From assembly GCF_022512515.1 (NCBI RefSeq), contig NZ_JAKWBK010000001.1, positions 1,116,001-1,180,000 of the forward strand: a stretch of DNA of 64,000 nucleotides, in the 5' to 3' direction. This document shows, one piece after another, positions 30,139 to 39,358 of the stretch. The position numbers and the translations under genes were made by a program. This DNA is from Paraniabella hibiscisoli. Its GTDB lineage: Bacteria > Bacteroidota > Bacteroidia > Chitinophagales > Chitinophagaceae. The notes below the pieces were generated by a model. It was not told the origin of the DNA and ran no database searches. It saw nothing but the letters and a program-made list of their open reading frames with translations. Each line of letters starts with the position of its first letter. The stretch's first letter is position 1.

Positions 30139-30806
30139 TTAATTGGCAAAAAGAATTGGGTAAGCGTTTTTCGCAGCCTGGTACTGCTGTTTTTTAGCAT
30201 CCATTTTTGCCAGGAGACCAGCGATCATTTGTAGTTCCAAAAAATAAAAACGATAAATATGATCGTTTGATCGACCGGCGGTATAGTGTGCTGTCTCAAT
30301 ATGTTCAAAAACAAGAATCCCGGAATAATAATCGGGAAAAGATAACCAGATAATCTTTCAGGAGAATAAACGCTCACTTTTTTCCTTGGATTCTTATATT
30401 TTCTTTTAAACTGTAGCAGATAGCTTAAATACCATCCCGTACCTATAAGAAGATACAAAATTTCCATATAAATAAGCAGCTCCTTATTTACAAGAATGAC
30501 CGGTAGTACAAGCAACAGAAAAATCAACAGCAATATTCCTATTCTTTTTAGTGTAAAGTATCTCCATTCTTTAAGTGGGCTGTATTTCTCATGTGCTTCA
30601 GCAAGCTGAAGTGCAAGATCCTTCCTGGTAAACTTGCGTGTTTCTTCTTTAAACGCCTGTTCGAAAGATATATGGTAATGGGCACTCATTTGGTTCTCGA
30701 TCGCTTCGGAAACATGATCTACCAATTCTGTTCGCAAATCATAGAACTCCATCCCTTTATCTTCAAAAAACCAATCTATCTTTTGTATTTGTTCAGGTGT
30801 CAGCAT
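30139..30806 (-). CDS. Membrane protein with N-terminal HAAS-like domain, first of a pair, one apparent frameshift
   Basis: About 222 residues. The helical N-terminal domain is shared with the next gene, then several hydrophobic segments follow (IGILLLIFLLLVLPVILV; YLLIGTGWYLSYLLQF). The frame breaks in an A run at 30239-30244 on the plus strand (one base short), and the repaired end reads IAGLLAKMDAKKQQYQAAKNAYPILFAN. It lies between the padR gene and its paralogue, 1 base from the padR stop, so the three form an operon. Confidence 0.7.
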
Positions 30807-30807
30807 A

Positions 30808-31140
30808 TCAGGCTAATTTAGGATTTAGCAATAACTGCAGGGTGTTCTTAAAGTTTTCCAGCTCCAATACCGCTTTGGACTTTTCCTTTTTACCGGCTTT
30901 CGTTAGCGAATAATATTTACGCACCCGGTTGCCGATATTTTCCATTTCCACTTCCAAAACACCTTCTGCCTCCAACCGGTGTAACAATGGATATAACGCC
31001 CCTTCGGTAATATTCAATTCGCCGGCTGTGGCTTCTTTTACTTTTTGAGTGATTTCGTAACCATACATACGGCCATTATCATCCAGGAGCTTTAAAATAA
31101 TCGGCTCCAGGCATCCTTTGTATAAACTGGTTTTATTCAC
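30808..31140 (-). CDS. PadR-family transcriptional regulator
   Basis: Intact, 110 codons. The winged helix is complete: GCLEPIILKLLDDNGRMYGYEI, then the recognition helix in TEGALYPLLHRLEAEGVLEVE and the wing IGNRVRKYYSLTKAGKK. PadR proteins with a short C-terminus dimerise and respond to small ligands or membrane-protein partners. It is the first gene of the operon with the two HAAS-like membrane proteins and probably represses it. Confidence 0.9.
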   Translation of the reverse strand: MNKTSLYKGCLEPIILKLLDDNGRMYGYEITQKVKEATAGELNITEGALYPLLHRLEAEGVLEVEMENIGNRVRKYYSLTKAGKKEKSKAVLELENFKNTLQLLLNPKLA

Positions 31141-31185
31141 TAAACCAAATATACATCAATTACCAATACATTGGAATCTTAGGCA

Positions 31186-32003
31186 TTAGAAAATTTTGAA
31201 CTCATCCCCATCCTCCCAAAAAGGAAACCGGGTGCGAACATCATTCAGGTGATTCTTATCGAGCGTAATGGTGAAAAGGTCCTCTTCATCTTTTTGTGGT
31301 ATAATACTTCTCCCAGCGGATCCACGACCATGCTATCGCCACTATGATAAATGTCATTACCATCGGCGCCCACGCGGTTCACGCCTATAACATAGCATTG
31401 ATTCTCTATGGCGCGCGCCTGTAATAAAGTTTTCCAGGCATTACTTCGACGTTCGGGCCAGTTGGCAACATAAATCAGCACATCGTATAAGCCGCGCCAG
31501 TTTTCCCCGGCAGTCTGCGGCACCTGCCTGGCCCAAACGGGGAAACGCAGGTCATAGCATACCTGCAAATTGATCTTCCAGTCTTTAACCGAAGCGATCA
31601 GCCGCTTTTCGCCGGCCGTATAATGGTCGTGCTCATGGGCATACGCAAATAGGTGTCGTTTATTGTATACCCCCAGCTGACCATTGGGTAGCATCCATAC
31701 CAACCGGTTAAAATAAGTTTCATCTCCATTCTCCTCTTCCTCTTTAATAATAAGGCTCCCGGTAATTATTTTTCTTTGCTCAGCAGATATGCGCTTCATC
31801 CAGGCCACAGAAGGGCCCTCCATGGTTTCAGCAAGCAACTCAGGCATCATGCTAAAACCGGTAGAAAACATTTCAGGCAATACCACGATCTCCGTTTTGT
31901 CCGGAATACTCTTTATCTTTTCCTCCAGCATGCTGAGATTGGCTGCTTTATCTTCCCAAAACAGCTGTGTTTGTACCAGTGTGACGGTTAAAGCATCTTT
32001 CAT
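31186..32003 (-). CDS. Nitrilase-superfamily omega-amidase (YafV/Nit2-like), two apparent frameshifts
   Basis: About 273 residues. The Glu-Lys-Cys triad is seen in VVLPEMFSTGF (Glu), VYNKRHLFAY (Lys) and LQVCYDLRFPVWARQ (Cys), with the later QARAIENQCYVIGVNRVG block. This combination is that of Nit2/YafV, which hydrolyses alpha-ketoglutaramate and related omega-amides; other nitrilase family amidases remain possible. Breaks are in a T run at 31291-31295 and an A run at 31218-31222 on the plus strand, each one base short; the end then reads FPFWEDGDEFKIF. It directly follows recX, only one base apart, so the two are probably co-transcribed. Confidence 0.87.
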
Positions 32004-32004
32004 C

Positions 32005-32495
32005 TTAATCGGTTGAGGTATTAAATAATGGTTGGATCAAATGAGATTCGAATCCTTTCTGTAAAAGATAATCCGTTGCTTTTTTCATTTTTGCAAAACG
32101 GTTGGAAGTGCCCCGAAGGCTTTCCCATTTTTGGGTAAATAGTTTTTGGAGCGTTTGTTCATAATCCTCCTCATCTATTTCTTTTAGCCCTGTTTTAATA
32201 CAATAGGGACTTACGCCTTTTTGCTTTAGCGCCTGCACAATCTTGTTTTTGCCCCATTGTTTGGTTCTGAAATGCCCCCTGCGAAAGATTTGGCAAAACG
32301 CTCTTCATTTAAATAATTTTCTTCAATAAGTGTGGAAATTATTTCGTCATGTTCCTTTTTCCAAACACCCAGGTCGTACAATTTGCTTACTACATCGCTA
32401 TGGCAACGTTCGGCGTAGGCACAGTAATGTCTTAGCTTTTGTAATGCCTGTTCCTTTGTTAAATGCTGCTTTGATATTTGTGGCTTTTCATCCAT
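32005..32495 (-). CDS. recX: RecX-family regulatory protein, one apparent frameshift
   Basis: About 163 residues. The three-helix repeats of RecX are visible: LTKEQALQKLRHYCAYAERCHSDVVSKLYDLG, then ENYLNEERFAKSFAGGHF and after the break KQKGVSPYCIKTGLKEIDEEDYEQTLQKLF. RecX inhibits or regulates RecA filament growth. The frame breaks in a C run at 32275-32279 (one base short). There is no recA nearby in the window. It lies between the trypsin-like protease and the nitrilase on the same strand; the group of three looks like one transcription unit. Confidence 0.85.
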
Positions 32496-32506
32496 CACCC
32501 CAACCT

Positions 32507-33608
32507 TTAAACTTCTTCCAGCCTGGCTATGCAGCCAAACTCGTCTTTTAAATAGTCATCATAATGATCTGCCTGCTCAAATAAGTTTTTAAACTCAGCT
32601 ACACCGGTTGCCTGGGTCATGTCCAAATCGTAGATCAGCCGGCTTAATACAATATTATTTTTACACAGCTTAATACGAGTCCGCTGGGTTTATTGTTTTC
32701 CTGCAATAAAAACTGATAGAGCGGTTTGATCTTCTGCGCATCTAACGGCATCTGGCATAAATAGGCATCACCGGCTACAAAATAATTCTCGGGATTATAA
32801 CTGATTTTAACTTTGGCAGACCCGGCTTTAACGCTCCACATATTGGCGCCATCTCTTGCCAGCCGCACATCTTTGCCCAACTCCTTTAATATATCTTCAA
32901 TCAGTTTGGCCACGCCCATCAATTCTACCTCTTTCTCCGGCAGCTGTGGCAGTTTTACTTCCGATCCGCAACTGGGACAATACTTATTATTATCAATCGT
33001 ATCTGCAGTAACCAGGTAATCGCAATTGGAGCACCTGGTTGCCGCATTACCCACATGGGGCAGGTATAAGTCGAGCGCCTCTTTTAACGTACTTACCGGC
33101 AGAGCGAAACCCAGGTTGTCGCCACCCTTAATAATAAAAGAGTTAACGCCAATTACTCACCGGCGTAGTTTACCAACGGCCCACCGCTGTTGCCCGGATT
33201 AATTGCCGCATCAATCTGTATATATTTTTCTCCGTCACGAATGCGATCTACTTTGGAGATCACTCCCTGTGTAGCAGAATAATTCAGGCCGTAAGGGTGA
33301 CCTATTGCTATTACATTATCGCCATCCTTCATCGCTTCATAATCGCCCAAAATTATCTCTGGCAATTCAGCTTCTGCGGGAGGCTCCAGGAAGGCCAGAT
33401 CGTGCTGACTATCGGTATACCATACCCTTGACAACACTTTTTCGAAGGTTTTGCCAGCTATGGTAACTTCGGGGTTATTGGCAACCACGTGGTTATTGGT
33501 TACAATCAGCCCATAGTTCTTTAAATAAAACCCGGTGCCTGTACCCGATTGGGTGGCTATTTGTATAATTGCGTTCTGATACGTATTTATAATTTCTTTC
33601 GAGTTCAT
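32507..33608 (-). CDS. Trypsin-like serine protease with C-terminal zinc ribbon, two apparent frameshifts
   Basis: About 368 residues. The protease domain has the HtrA/DegP triad as NNHVV (His), DSQHDLAFLE (Asp) and INPGNSGGPLV (Ser), and it has no signal peptide, so it should be cytoplasmic. It then continues into a cysteine cluster RCSNCDYLV and YCPSCGS, a probable zinc ribbon, followed by a chaperone-like domain with LIEDILKELGKDVRLARDGANMWSVK. No PDZ domain is seen. Breaks are near 33153 and in a T run at 32658-32662 on the plus strand. The gene 5' to it (33661-34985) is of unknown function and may be a partner. Confidence 0.75.
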
Positions 33609-33660
33609 TATTCATTACTTGTTTAACATTCAGCCTCTTGTATTAATTACTAATACCTCT

Positions 33661-34985
33661 TCACTCATTATTCAAATTCAACAACTCTATCTGGTTGGTA
33701 AAGCTTTGGTTGAATCGCAGTAAGCTGGCATAAGAGATCTGGTCGGTATTAAAGTTCATCAGCGGATACTTCTGCCTCCATTGGTTTTGTATCTGCCTAA
33801 CCCTGCCTGCAATAATATCCTGTTCAAATTTATTGGCAACCGGCATATAAAGCGGTTGGGTATATCCCAGTGCTTTGAAATATTCGGGATAATTTACCTG
33901 CATATAAATTTCAACCAATAAACTAACAGGCTTAGGTAAGCTGTAGGAGTATTGGCAATAGGTAAGACCATACTCTATGATCTTGTTGGCAAAGTACTCA
34001 TGGTTGTTATCTCTGTACCACAGCATATTTTGATTGGCTTCATTAATAGCGTCCGCGATGGTTTTATGCGGTTGAGGCGTTACTATTGAAAAAGTATACC
34101 TCGACCGGAACAGGTTTTTAAATACTTCTTCCTTCGGTTTATCACGTAGTTTTTTAAACTCCTCGATCATGTCCCGGTTCTTTTCCACCATTTGCCGGTC
34201 ATCTTTCTTAAAATAGATGCCGGATATTTTCTCCAGGTCGTTGAGTAACTGCCCTTCAGGAGCAATCAAAAAGTCGATACGATATACCAGTGCTAATAAT
34301 AAGTAACAAATGCCGCCCGAAAACTTATCTGCATCAACCGTTGCAATTTTATCCAGCGTTTCGGTGATCCAGCTTTGCATGGCTTCGTGCTTTACCTGCT
34401 TTTCTGCCTCCGGAATCTCATAAATATGCTCCTGGTCCAGCCTTTCTAAAAATGAAAAGTCCTGAACCAGTAGATCGTCCTGTTTATCGCTTTTGATGGC
34501 CAGTTCTTTTAGCCCATAATAAAGCTTACTGGGGTTAGCAGTTTCTATATTAGTATCAAACCTCATGCACAATTCGTTCTCCTGCAGTGCATAGCGGCTG
34601 TAATACAGGGCAAAATTCATTTCCAGCAGGCGACGCATCACCGGCACCGACGGCTGCACCATTTTAGCGAGTTTGACCTCGGCAGATAATAGTCCATTTT
34701 CCATCCGCCCCCTGATTACTTTCGACCCCTGGAAAAATTCGAAGTTAAAGCGTTCATTATCACCCGAAAAGATCACATTTTTTTGATCATCATCCTTTAA
34801 ATAATCAAAAAAGGCATTAATGGACTCTATATATTTTTTGTCCTTAAAGAGATTATCGGCATCTGTCCACGGCTTCCTTTGGCTACCGTTTTATTATTAT
34901 CAGAATAGCGACCAAACGGAATGCGCACTGCGTCGGCGGCAGGGTCGCTTTTCCCTTTTATAAGGTTGATTAGCTTGTTAAACAT
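33661..34985 (-). CDS. Hypothetical protein next to the trypsin-like protease, one apparent frameshift
   Basis: About 442 residues, all soluble-looking and without a signal peptide. After the short N-terminal piece (MFNKLINLIKGKSDPAADAV) the sequence is alpha/beta with a central region like a YbjN/type III chaperone fold (FNFEFFQGSKVIRGRMENG LLSAEVKLA); then a helix-rich half with VYRIDFLIAPEGQLL and KNLFRSRYTFSIVTPQPHK. I do not recognise a family. The frame breaks near 34875 on the plus strand (one base short), which hides the N-terminal 40 residues. It lies 52 bases before the protease and is likely in its operon. Confidence 0.5.
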
Positions 34986-35404
34986 GCTGTCCTTTTTTTA
35001 ATAGAGTGGGGGAAGATACAAAACCTTTTGAGAACCGATTCACTTACAAAATCTTAAATATTGGGTGCCTTAAAACTATTTTGGGGAATCTTACATTGTA
35101 CCCGTTACGGATTGTTTTGTGTTATGCTAAGGGCGAACCCGGATGTAAAATGGAAGTAAATAAACAGGGCCGGAGATGCTTTCCCCGCGGCTAATTTCTA
35201 TTTACCAGGGGCACAAAGTGGCATTATTATAATAAATTATATTGCGCTCATTCTTTTTTATAGTAGTTTCGCTGCACCCAAAAAACGGATAGAACAATAA
35301 AATTTTTAAACGGATGAAGCGAGCATTAAGAATTCTTCTGATACAGAAGGATGATTATTTGGCAAATTCCATCCGGCCACTAAAAAAGATATAAAAACAG
35401 ACAG
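34986..35404. other. Intergenic region upstream of dnaN
   Basis: About 420 bases. It holds the candidate dnaN promoter listed separately (35242-35271). A 62-codon open frame at 35006-35194 has no family resemblance and is probably chance. I see no DnaA boxes, so an origin is not indicated. Confidence 0.4.
35242..35271 (+). promoter_or_regulatory. Candidate dnaN promoter
   Basis: TTG at 35242-35244 and TAGTTTCG at 35264-35271 (TAnnTTTG with one mismatch) are separated by 19 bases, close to the usual Bacteroidota -33/-7 spacing. The dnaN start is 133 bases further downstream. Confidence 0.45.
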
Positions 35405-36520
35405 ATGAAATTTATAGCATCATCGAACGCTTTGCTTAAACAACTGCAGAACCTTTCGGGCGTTATTAACGCTAATACTGTATTGCCTATATTGGAGGAT
35501 TTTCTTTTTGAAATTGAAGCGAATAGGCTGACCATTGTAGCAACGGACCTTGAAACGGTGATGAGAACCGAGATGGAGATTGAAGCAAAGGACAACGGTC
35601 GTGTTTGTATCCCGGGTAAAATCCTGATTGACTCTTTAAAAAATATACCCGATCAGCCACTGACTTTTAACATTGACAAAAATTTCAGTGTTGAAATTAC
35701 CAGCGATAGCGGTAAGTATAAAGTAATGGGTGAAAACCCCGATAATTTCCCGAAAGAACCGGCGGCGGATGATACTACATCTTTTACCATGACCTCCTCG
35801 GCCCTGGTAACCGCTATCAACAAAACCCTGTTTGCGACCAGCACAGATGATCTGCGCCCGGCTATGACCGGTGTTTTCTTTGAGCTGGATAAAAACGGAA
35901 TTCAATTTGTGGCGACCGATGCGCACAGGCTGGTTCGTTACAAACGGAAGGACGCACAGGCTACCGGTGGTGATAATTTTATTGTTCCCCGCAAACCGCT
36001 CAACCTGTTAAAGTCTGCCTTACCTGATAATGACGATATTATTACTTTAAATTATAACACCAATCACTTTTTTGTAACACACGGTACTACCCGTTTAAGC
36101 TGTCGCCTGATTGACGCCCGTTTCCCTGACTATAAAGTGGTAATTCCAACAGAAAACCCGTACAGGCTTACCGTAATCCGTACAGATTTCTTAGGCGCTC
36201 TGCGTCGTGTTAGTGTATTTAGTAATAAAAGCACTTACCAGGTAGCGTTAACCATTAGTGGCAGTGAATTACAATTGGCGGCGCAGGATGTTGATTTCAG
36301 CTTCGAAGGTAATGAACGTATGAAATGCCAGTACAACGGTGAAGACCTGCAAATTGCCTTTAACGCCAAGTTTTTAATTGAAATGCTGAACAGCACGCAT
36401 AGCGAAGAAGTGTACCTGGAGCTAAGCACACCTACTAAGGCCGGATTGATCAAACCGGTGGATCAGGATGAAAGCGAGGAACTGCTGATGCTGGTAATGC
36501 CGTTGATGTTGAATCAATAG
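35405..36520 (+). CDS. dnaN: DNA polymerase III beta subunit (sliding clamp)
   Basis: Intact, 371 codons, the usual length of the clamp. The three-domain repeat is clear: MKFIASSNALLKQLQNLSGVI, GVFFELDKNGIQFVATDAHRLVRY (the second clamp domain and its DAHRL motif) and the C-terminal LLMLVMPLML, the hydrophobic groove that binds polymerase and other clamp partners. It keeps DNA polymerase III attached to DNA. dnaA is not in the window, so the gene is not at the usual origin-proximal location. The next gene is a TPM-domain lipoprotein. Confidence 0.97.
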   Translation: MKFIASSNALLKQLQNLSGVINANTVLPILEDFLFEIEANRLTIVATDLETVMRTEMEIEAKDNGRVCIPGKILIDSLKNIPDQPLTFNIDKNFSVEITSDSGKYKVMGENPDNFPKEPAADDTTSFTMTSSALVTAINKTLFATSTDDLRPAMTGVFFELDKNGIQFVATDAHRLVRYKRKDAQATGGDNFIVPRKPLNLLKSALPDNDDIITLNYNTNHFFVTHGTTRLSCRLIDARFPDYKVVIPTENPYRLTVIRTDFLGALRRVSVFSNKSTYQVALTISGSELQLAAQDVDFSFEGNERMKCQYNGEDLQIAFNAKFLIEMLNSTHSEEVYLELSTPTKAGLIKPVDQDESEELLMLVMPLMLNQ

Positions 36521-36628
36521 TTTGTATTATAAGATATAATGGCATCGATTTTGCCTTTCAAGGATTTCCCGGCACAACCGGGTTATCGTTCCATTATTAT
36601 GACAGCAATTTTTCAGCAATTTCGTACA

Positions 36629-37227
36629 ATGCGACACGCTTCTTTAAAAAGTAGTAGCTGTGGCTTCTTGCTTAGCAAATGGTATTTGTTGGCAAGCCTT
36701 GCTATATGCTTAACGGCATGCAATTCTTCAGGCAAAATCAATAGCACTGCCGGCAAACCTAAAACAGAGGCGAAGGTGATACTGCCAACGCAGCAGGTTG
36801 CAACACCGGCAGGTATCAATTATGTGTATGACTATGAAAACATATTTACACCGGGAGAAGAGAAAAAGCTGGATTCCCTGGCCAGGCTGTTTGAAAAAGC
36901 AACCTGATTCCCATCAGGATTACAACAGTAAATGATCCGGCAGTTACGGCCGAAAACTTTGATCAACGCAATAAAATTGTACTCGACGAGTGGTCCGATA
37001 TTCACGGCAAAAGTGACCGTTGTATGTCCATCAGCATCAGCAGGCAGCTGCGACGCATCCGAATAGATTATGGCGCCTTTGTATTACGCCTGCTTAGCGA
37101 TGATGAAGCTAAGGCTATCGTTGAAAACCAATTTAAACCTTCGTTTAAGCAAGACCTGTTTTACGCAGGTACCAGTAATGGTTTAAACGAGTTGATGAAT
37201 ACCATCCGAAAAAACATTAAGTTTTAG
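36629..37227 (+). CDS. TPM-domain lipoprotein (YgcG-like), one apparent frameshift
   Basis: About 199 residues from ATG 36629. The start gives a signal peptide with lipobox LTAC, so it is a lipoprotein; two earlier in-frame ATGs (36539, 36599) add residues with no signal character. The TPM domain (VYDYENIFTPGEEKKLDSLARLFEKSNLIPIRI ... RIRIDYG ... LLSDDEAKAIVENQFKPSFKQ) is the Psb32/YgcG type. Some TPM proteins have phosphatase activity; the role here is unknown. The frame breaks in an A run at 36894-36898 (one A short). Confidence 0.75.
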
Positions 37228-37318
37228 AATATCCTGAGTTTTAGTGATTAAGAGCTGGGAAACGGCTCAATATTTGCATTGGAGCATTGCTGATAGTTTT
37301 TACCCCTAAACTATTTTT

Positions 37319-38934
37319 ATGATCCAACGCACCCTCAACACATTTTTGTCCTTCTGGGCATTCCTTTTTTATCGTTCCAGCTTTTTCGCAAGCAACTCCC
37401 GAACTTGCGTACCAGTCCGTAATTTCCGGCAATGGCTTAGCGGCTCCCATTGATATTGTGAATGCCGGAGATGGAAGTAACCGGATTTTTGTGGTACAGA
37501 AAGGCGGTACCATACGTGTTTACAATCCGGCACTAGGTTATATCGGAGAGTTCCTTACTGTTACCGGTGTGGCCAATACCGGCGAAGGCGGATTATTAAG
37601 CGCGGCTTTCCATCCCAACTACGAAACCAACGGCTTCTTGTTCGTATATTATACCAGGGCTGATAATAATAGCCTGGAAATTGCACGTTACAGCGTTAGC
37701 GCCAACACTAATGAGGCAGACGCTGCCAGCAGGCAAATCGTACTCAATATCCCCCACCCGGGACAAACCAATCACAACGGGGAAAAATACTTTTCGGTAC
37801 TGACGGTTATCTTTACCTGGGCACAGGCGATGGAGGAGGTAGTGGTGACCCGCTCAATAACGCCCAAAACGGTAATAGTTTACTGGGTAAAATGCTTCGT
37901 ATCAACGTAAACACACTTCCCTATACCATTCCTGCTGACAACCCTTATGTTTCTGATCCGAATGTAGCGGACGAAATATGGGCTATTGGTCTCAGAAACC
38001 CGTTCAGGTGGAGCTTTGACCGCTCTAATGGGGATATGTGGATTGCAGATGTGGGACAGGGAGCCCAGGAAGAAATTAATTACAGGGCAAGCGGAACAAC
38101 CGGAGGGATCAATTACGGCTGGAGATGCTACGAGGGCTCTGTAGCCTATAATGCTCAGGCGATTGCCTGCCTCAGTCCAGTTATATATCTCCTATTTATA
38201 CCTACGGACGTAATAGCGCAGATGGTGGCCAGTCGGTAACCGGCGGCGTTGTATACAGAGGAACAGAATATCCCGGCCTGGTGGGTTATTATATTTTTGC
38301 TGACTATGTTTCGGGTAACCAATGGGTGGTTAATCCATCCAGAACCTTAACAGAACAGCTGACGGATGATGCAGCATTTCCTGCTAATATTGTTGCTTTT
38401 GGAGAGGCTGAAAATGGTACCCTTTATGCAGCGTCCCTGTCGGGTAACGCTATTTACAAGGTATTGGATAACGCGGCGTTACCGGTAACCTTTGGAACCA
38501 TTAATGCGGTTCGCAAAGGAACTACGTTACACATTAACTGGACAACAGAAACAGAAACCAACAACAGCCATTTTGAAATTGAAGGATCTGTAGACGGGAA
38601 GACTTTTACAACTATAAAAACAGTTGACACCAAAGCTATAAATGGCAATAGCAACAGCACTATCGAATACGCAGTAACCCTGGACAAAAACAGCCTGGGT
38701 ATTGTACTGGGCATTTCGCTGCTCACTTTGCTGAGCATTGCCGGGTGGAAATCGGGTAAAAACTGGAGAAAGATATCCCTGTTGGCAACAGCCTTTTTTA
38801 TTATTGGCAGCGCTTGTAATAAAAGCGATGTAGCGGAAGAGCCCGGCGACAGTACCCTATTTATACGCATTGCCCAGGTTGATAAAGATGGCACTAAACG
38901 GTATTCTCAATCGGTGCAGGTTGTAAACCCTTAA
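37319..38934 (+). CDS. PQQ-dependent sugar dehydrogenase (aldose dehydrogenase type) with novel C-terminal module, three apparent indels
   Basis: About 538 residues. The N-terminus is a signal peptide, followed by a six-bladed beta-propeller of the glucose/sorbosone dehydrogenase family: GDGSNRIFVVQKGGTIRV, HPNYETNGFLFVYYTR, TDGYLYLGTGDGGGSGDPLNNAQN, GLRNPFRWSFD and YGRNSADGGQSVTGG. It would oxidise a sugar with pyrroloquinoline quinone. The propeller is followed from 38479 by LPVTF ... LHINWTTETETNNSHFEIE, an FN3-like domain of the type IX secretion substrate type, but two hydrophobic helices (about 38695-38748 and 38773-38814) and a lipobox-like GSACNKSD (Cys codon 38815-38817) interrupt it before FIRIAQVDKDGT. 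The same module ends the metalloprotease at 52258. Indels are near 37368, 37782 and 38177. Confidence 0.82.
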
Positions 38935-39054
38935 GCACTTTTCCTGGTCTGATAAAACCTATTCTCTTTGTAAAAGCTGTAACTCATTTACCGGATTGCA
39001 GCTTTTACTTTTTGTGCATTTGTAATTCCGCCATCAATCTTTAAAAAATACTCC

Positions 39055-39062
39055 TACCTTCG
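39055..39062 (+). promoter_or_regulatory. Candidate -7 promoter element upstream of cobalamin riboswitch
   Basis: TACCTTCG is one base from TAnnTTTG and lies just before the start of the riboswitch. A -33 element is not obvious. Confidence 0.35.
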
Positions 39063-39069
39063 CGCCGCA

Positions 39070-39255
39070 TTGGTTCTTAACATTAGTTTCACAATGTTTA
39101 AGATTAAAAGGGAATCAGGTGTAAATCCTGAACAGTCCCGCTACTGTAAGTTCTAAAAAACATTTTGACCAATCTTAGCCACTGTTCCGAAAGGCGGAAC
39201 GGGAAGGCCGTTCAAGATGAGAATAAGTCAGGAGACCTGCCAAAGCAGATAGATG
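39070..39255 (+). promoter_or_regulatory. Cobalamin riboswitch
   Basis: The conserved B12-box features are present in order: GGGAATCAGGTGTAAATCCTG (39110-39130), ACAGTCCCGCTACTGTAAG, GCCACTG (39178-39184), CGGGAAGGCCG and AAGTCAGGAGACCTGCC (39225-39241). The last is the conserved B12-box core. When adenosylcobalamin is bound, such leaders usually shut off the downstream gene. The TonB receptor gene starts about 100 bases after it, so the operon should be repressed by sufficient B12. Confidence 0.92.
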
Positions 39256-39358
39256 TTGAGCTTTCGTGGACTGAAGCTTGAACGCAAATGCTTTTTATAG
39301 CAACATATTTGTTTTCAGTTGTTCGCAAAGCTGTTTGATTCATTTAATCAAATAGTTA

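Noticed and set aside
35006..35194. 62-codon open frame upstream of dnaN
   Set aside because: No family resemblance, no ribosome binding site or promoter close to its start, and it lies in an otherwise non-coding intergenic region.
34986..35404. Replication origin next to dnaN
   Set aside because: No dnaA gene, no visible DnaA-box cluster and no AT-rich repeat array.
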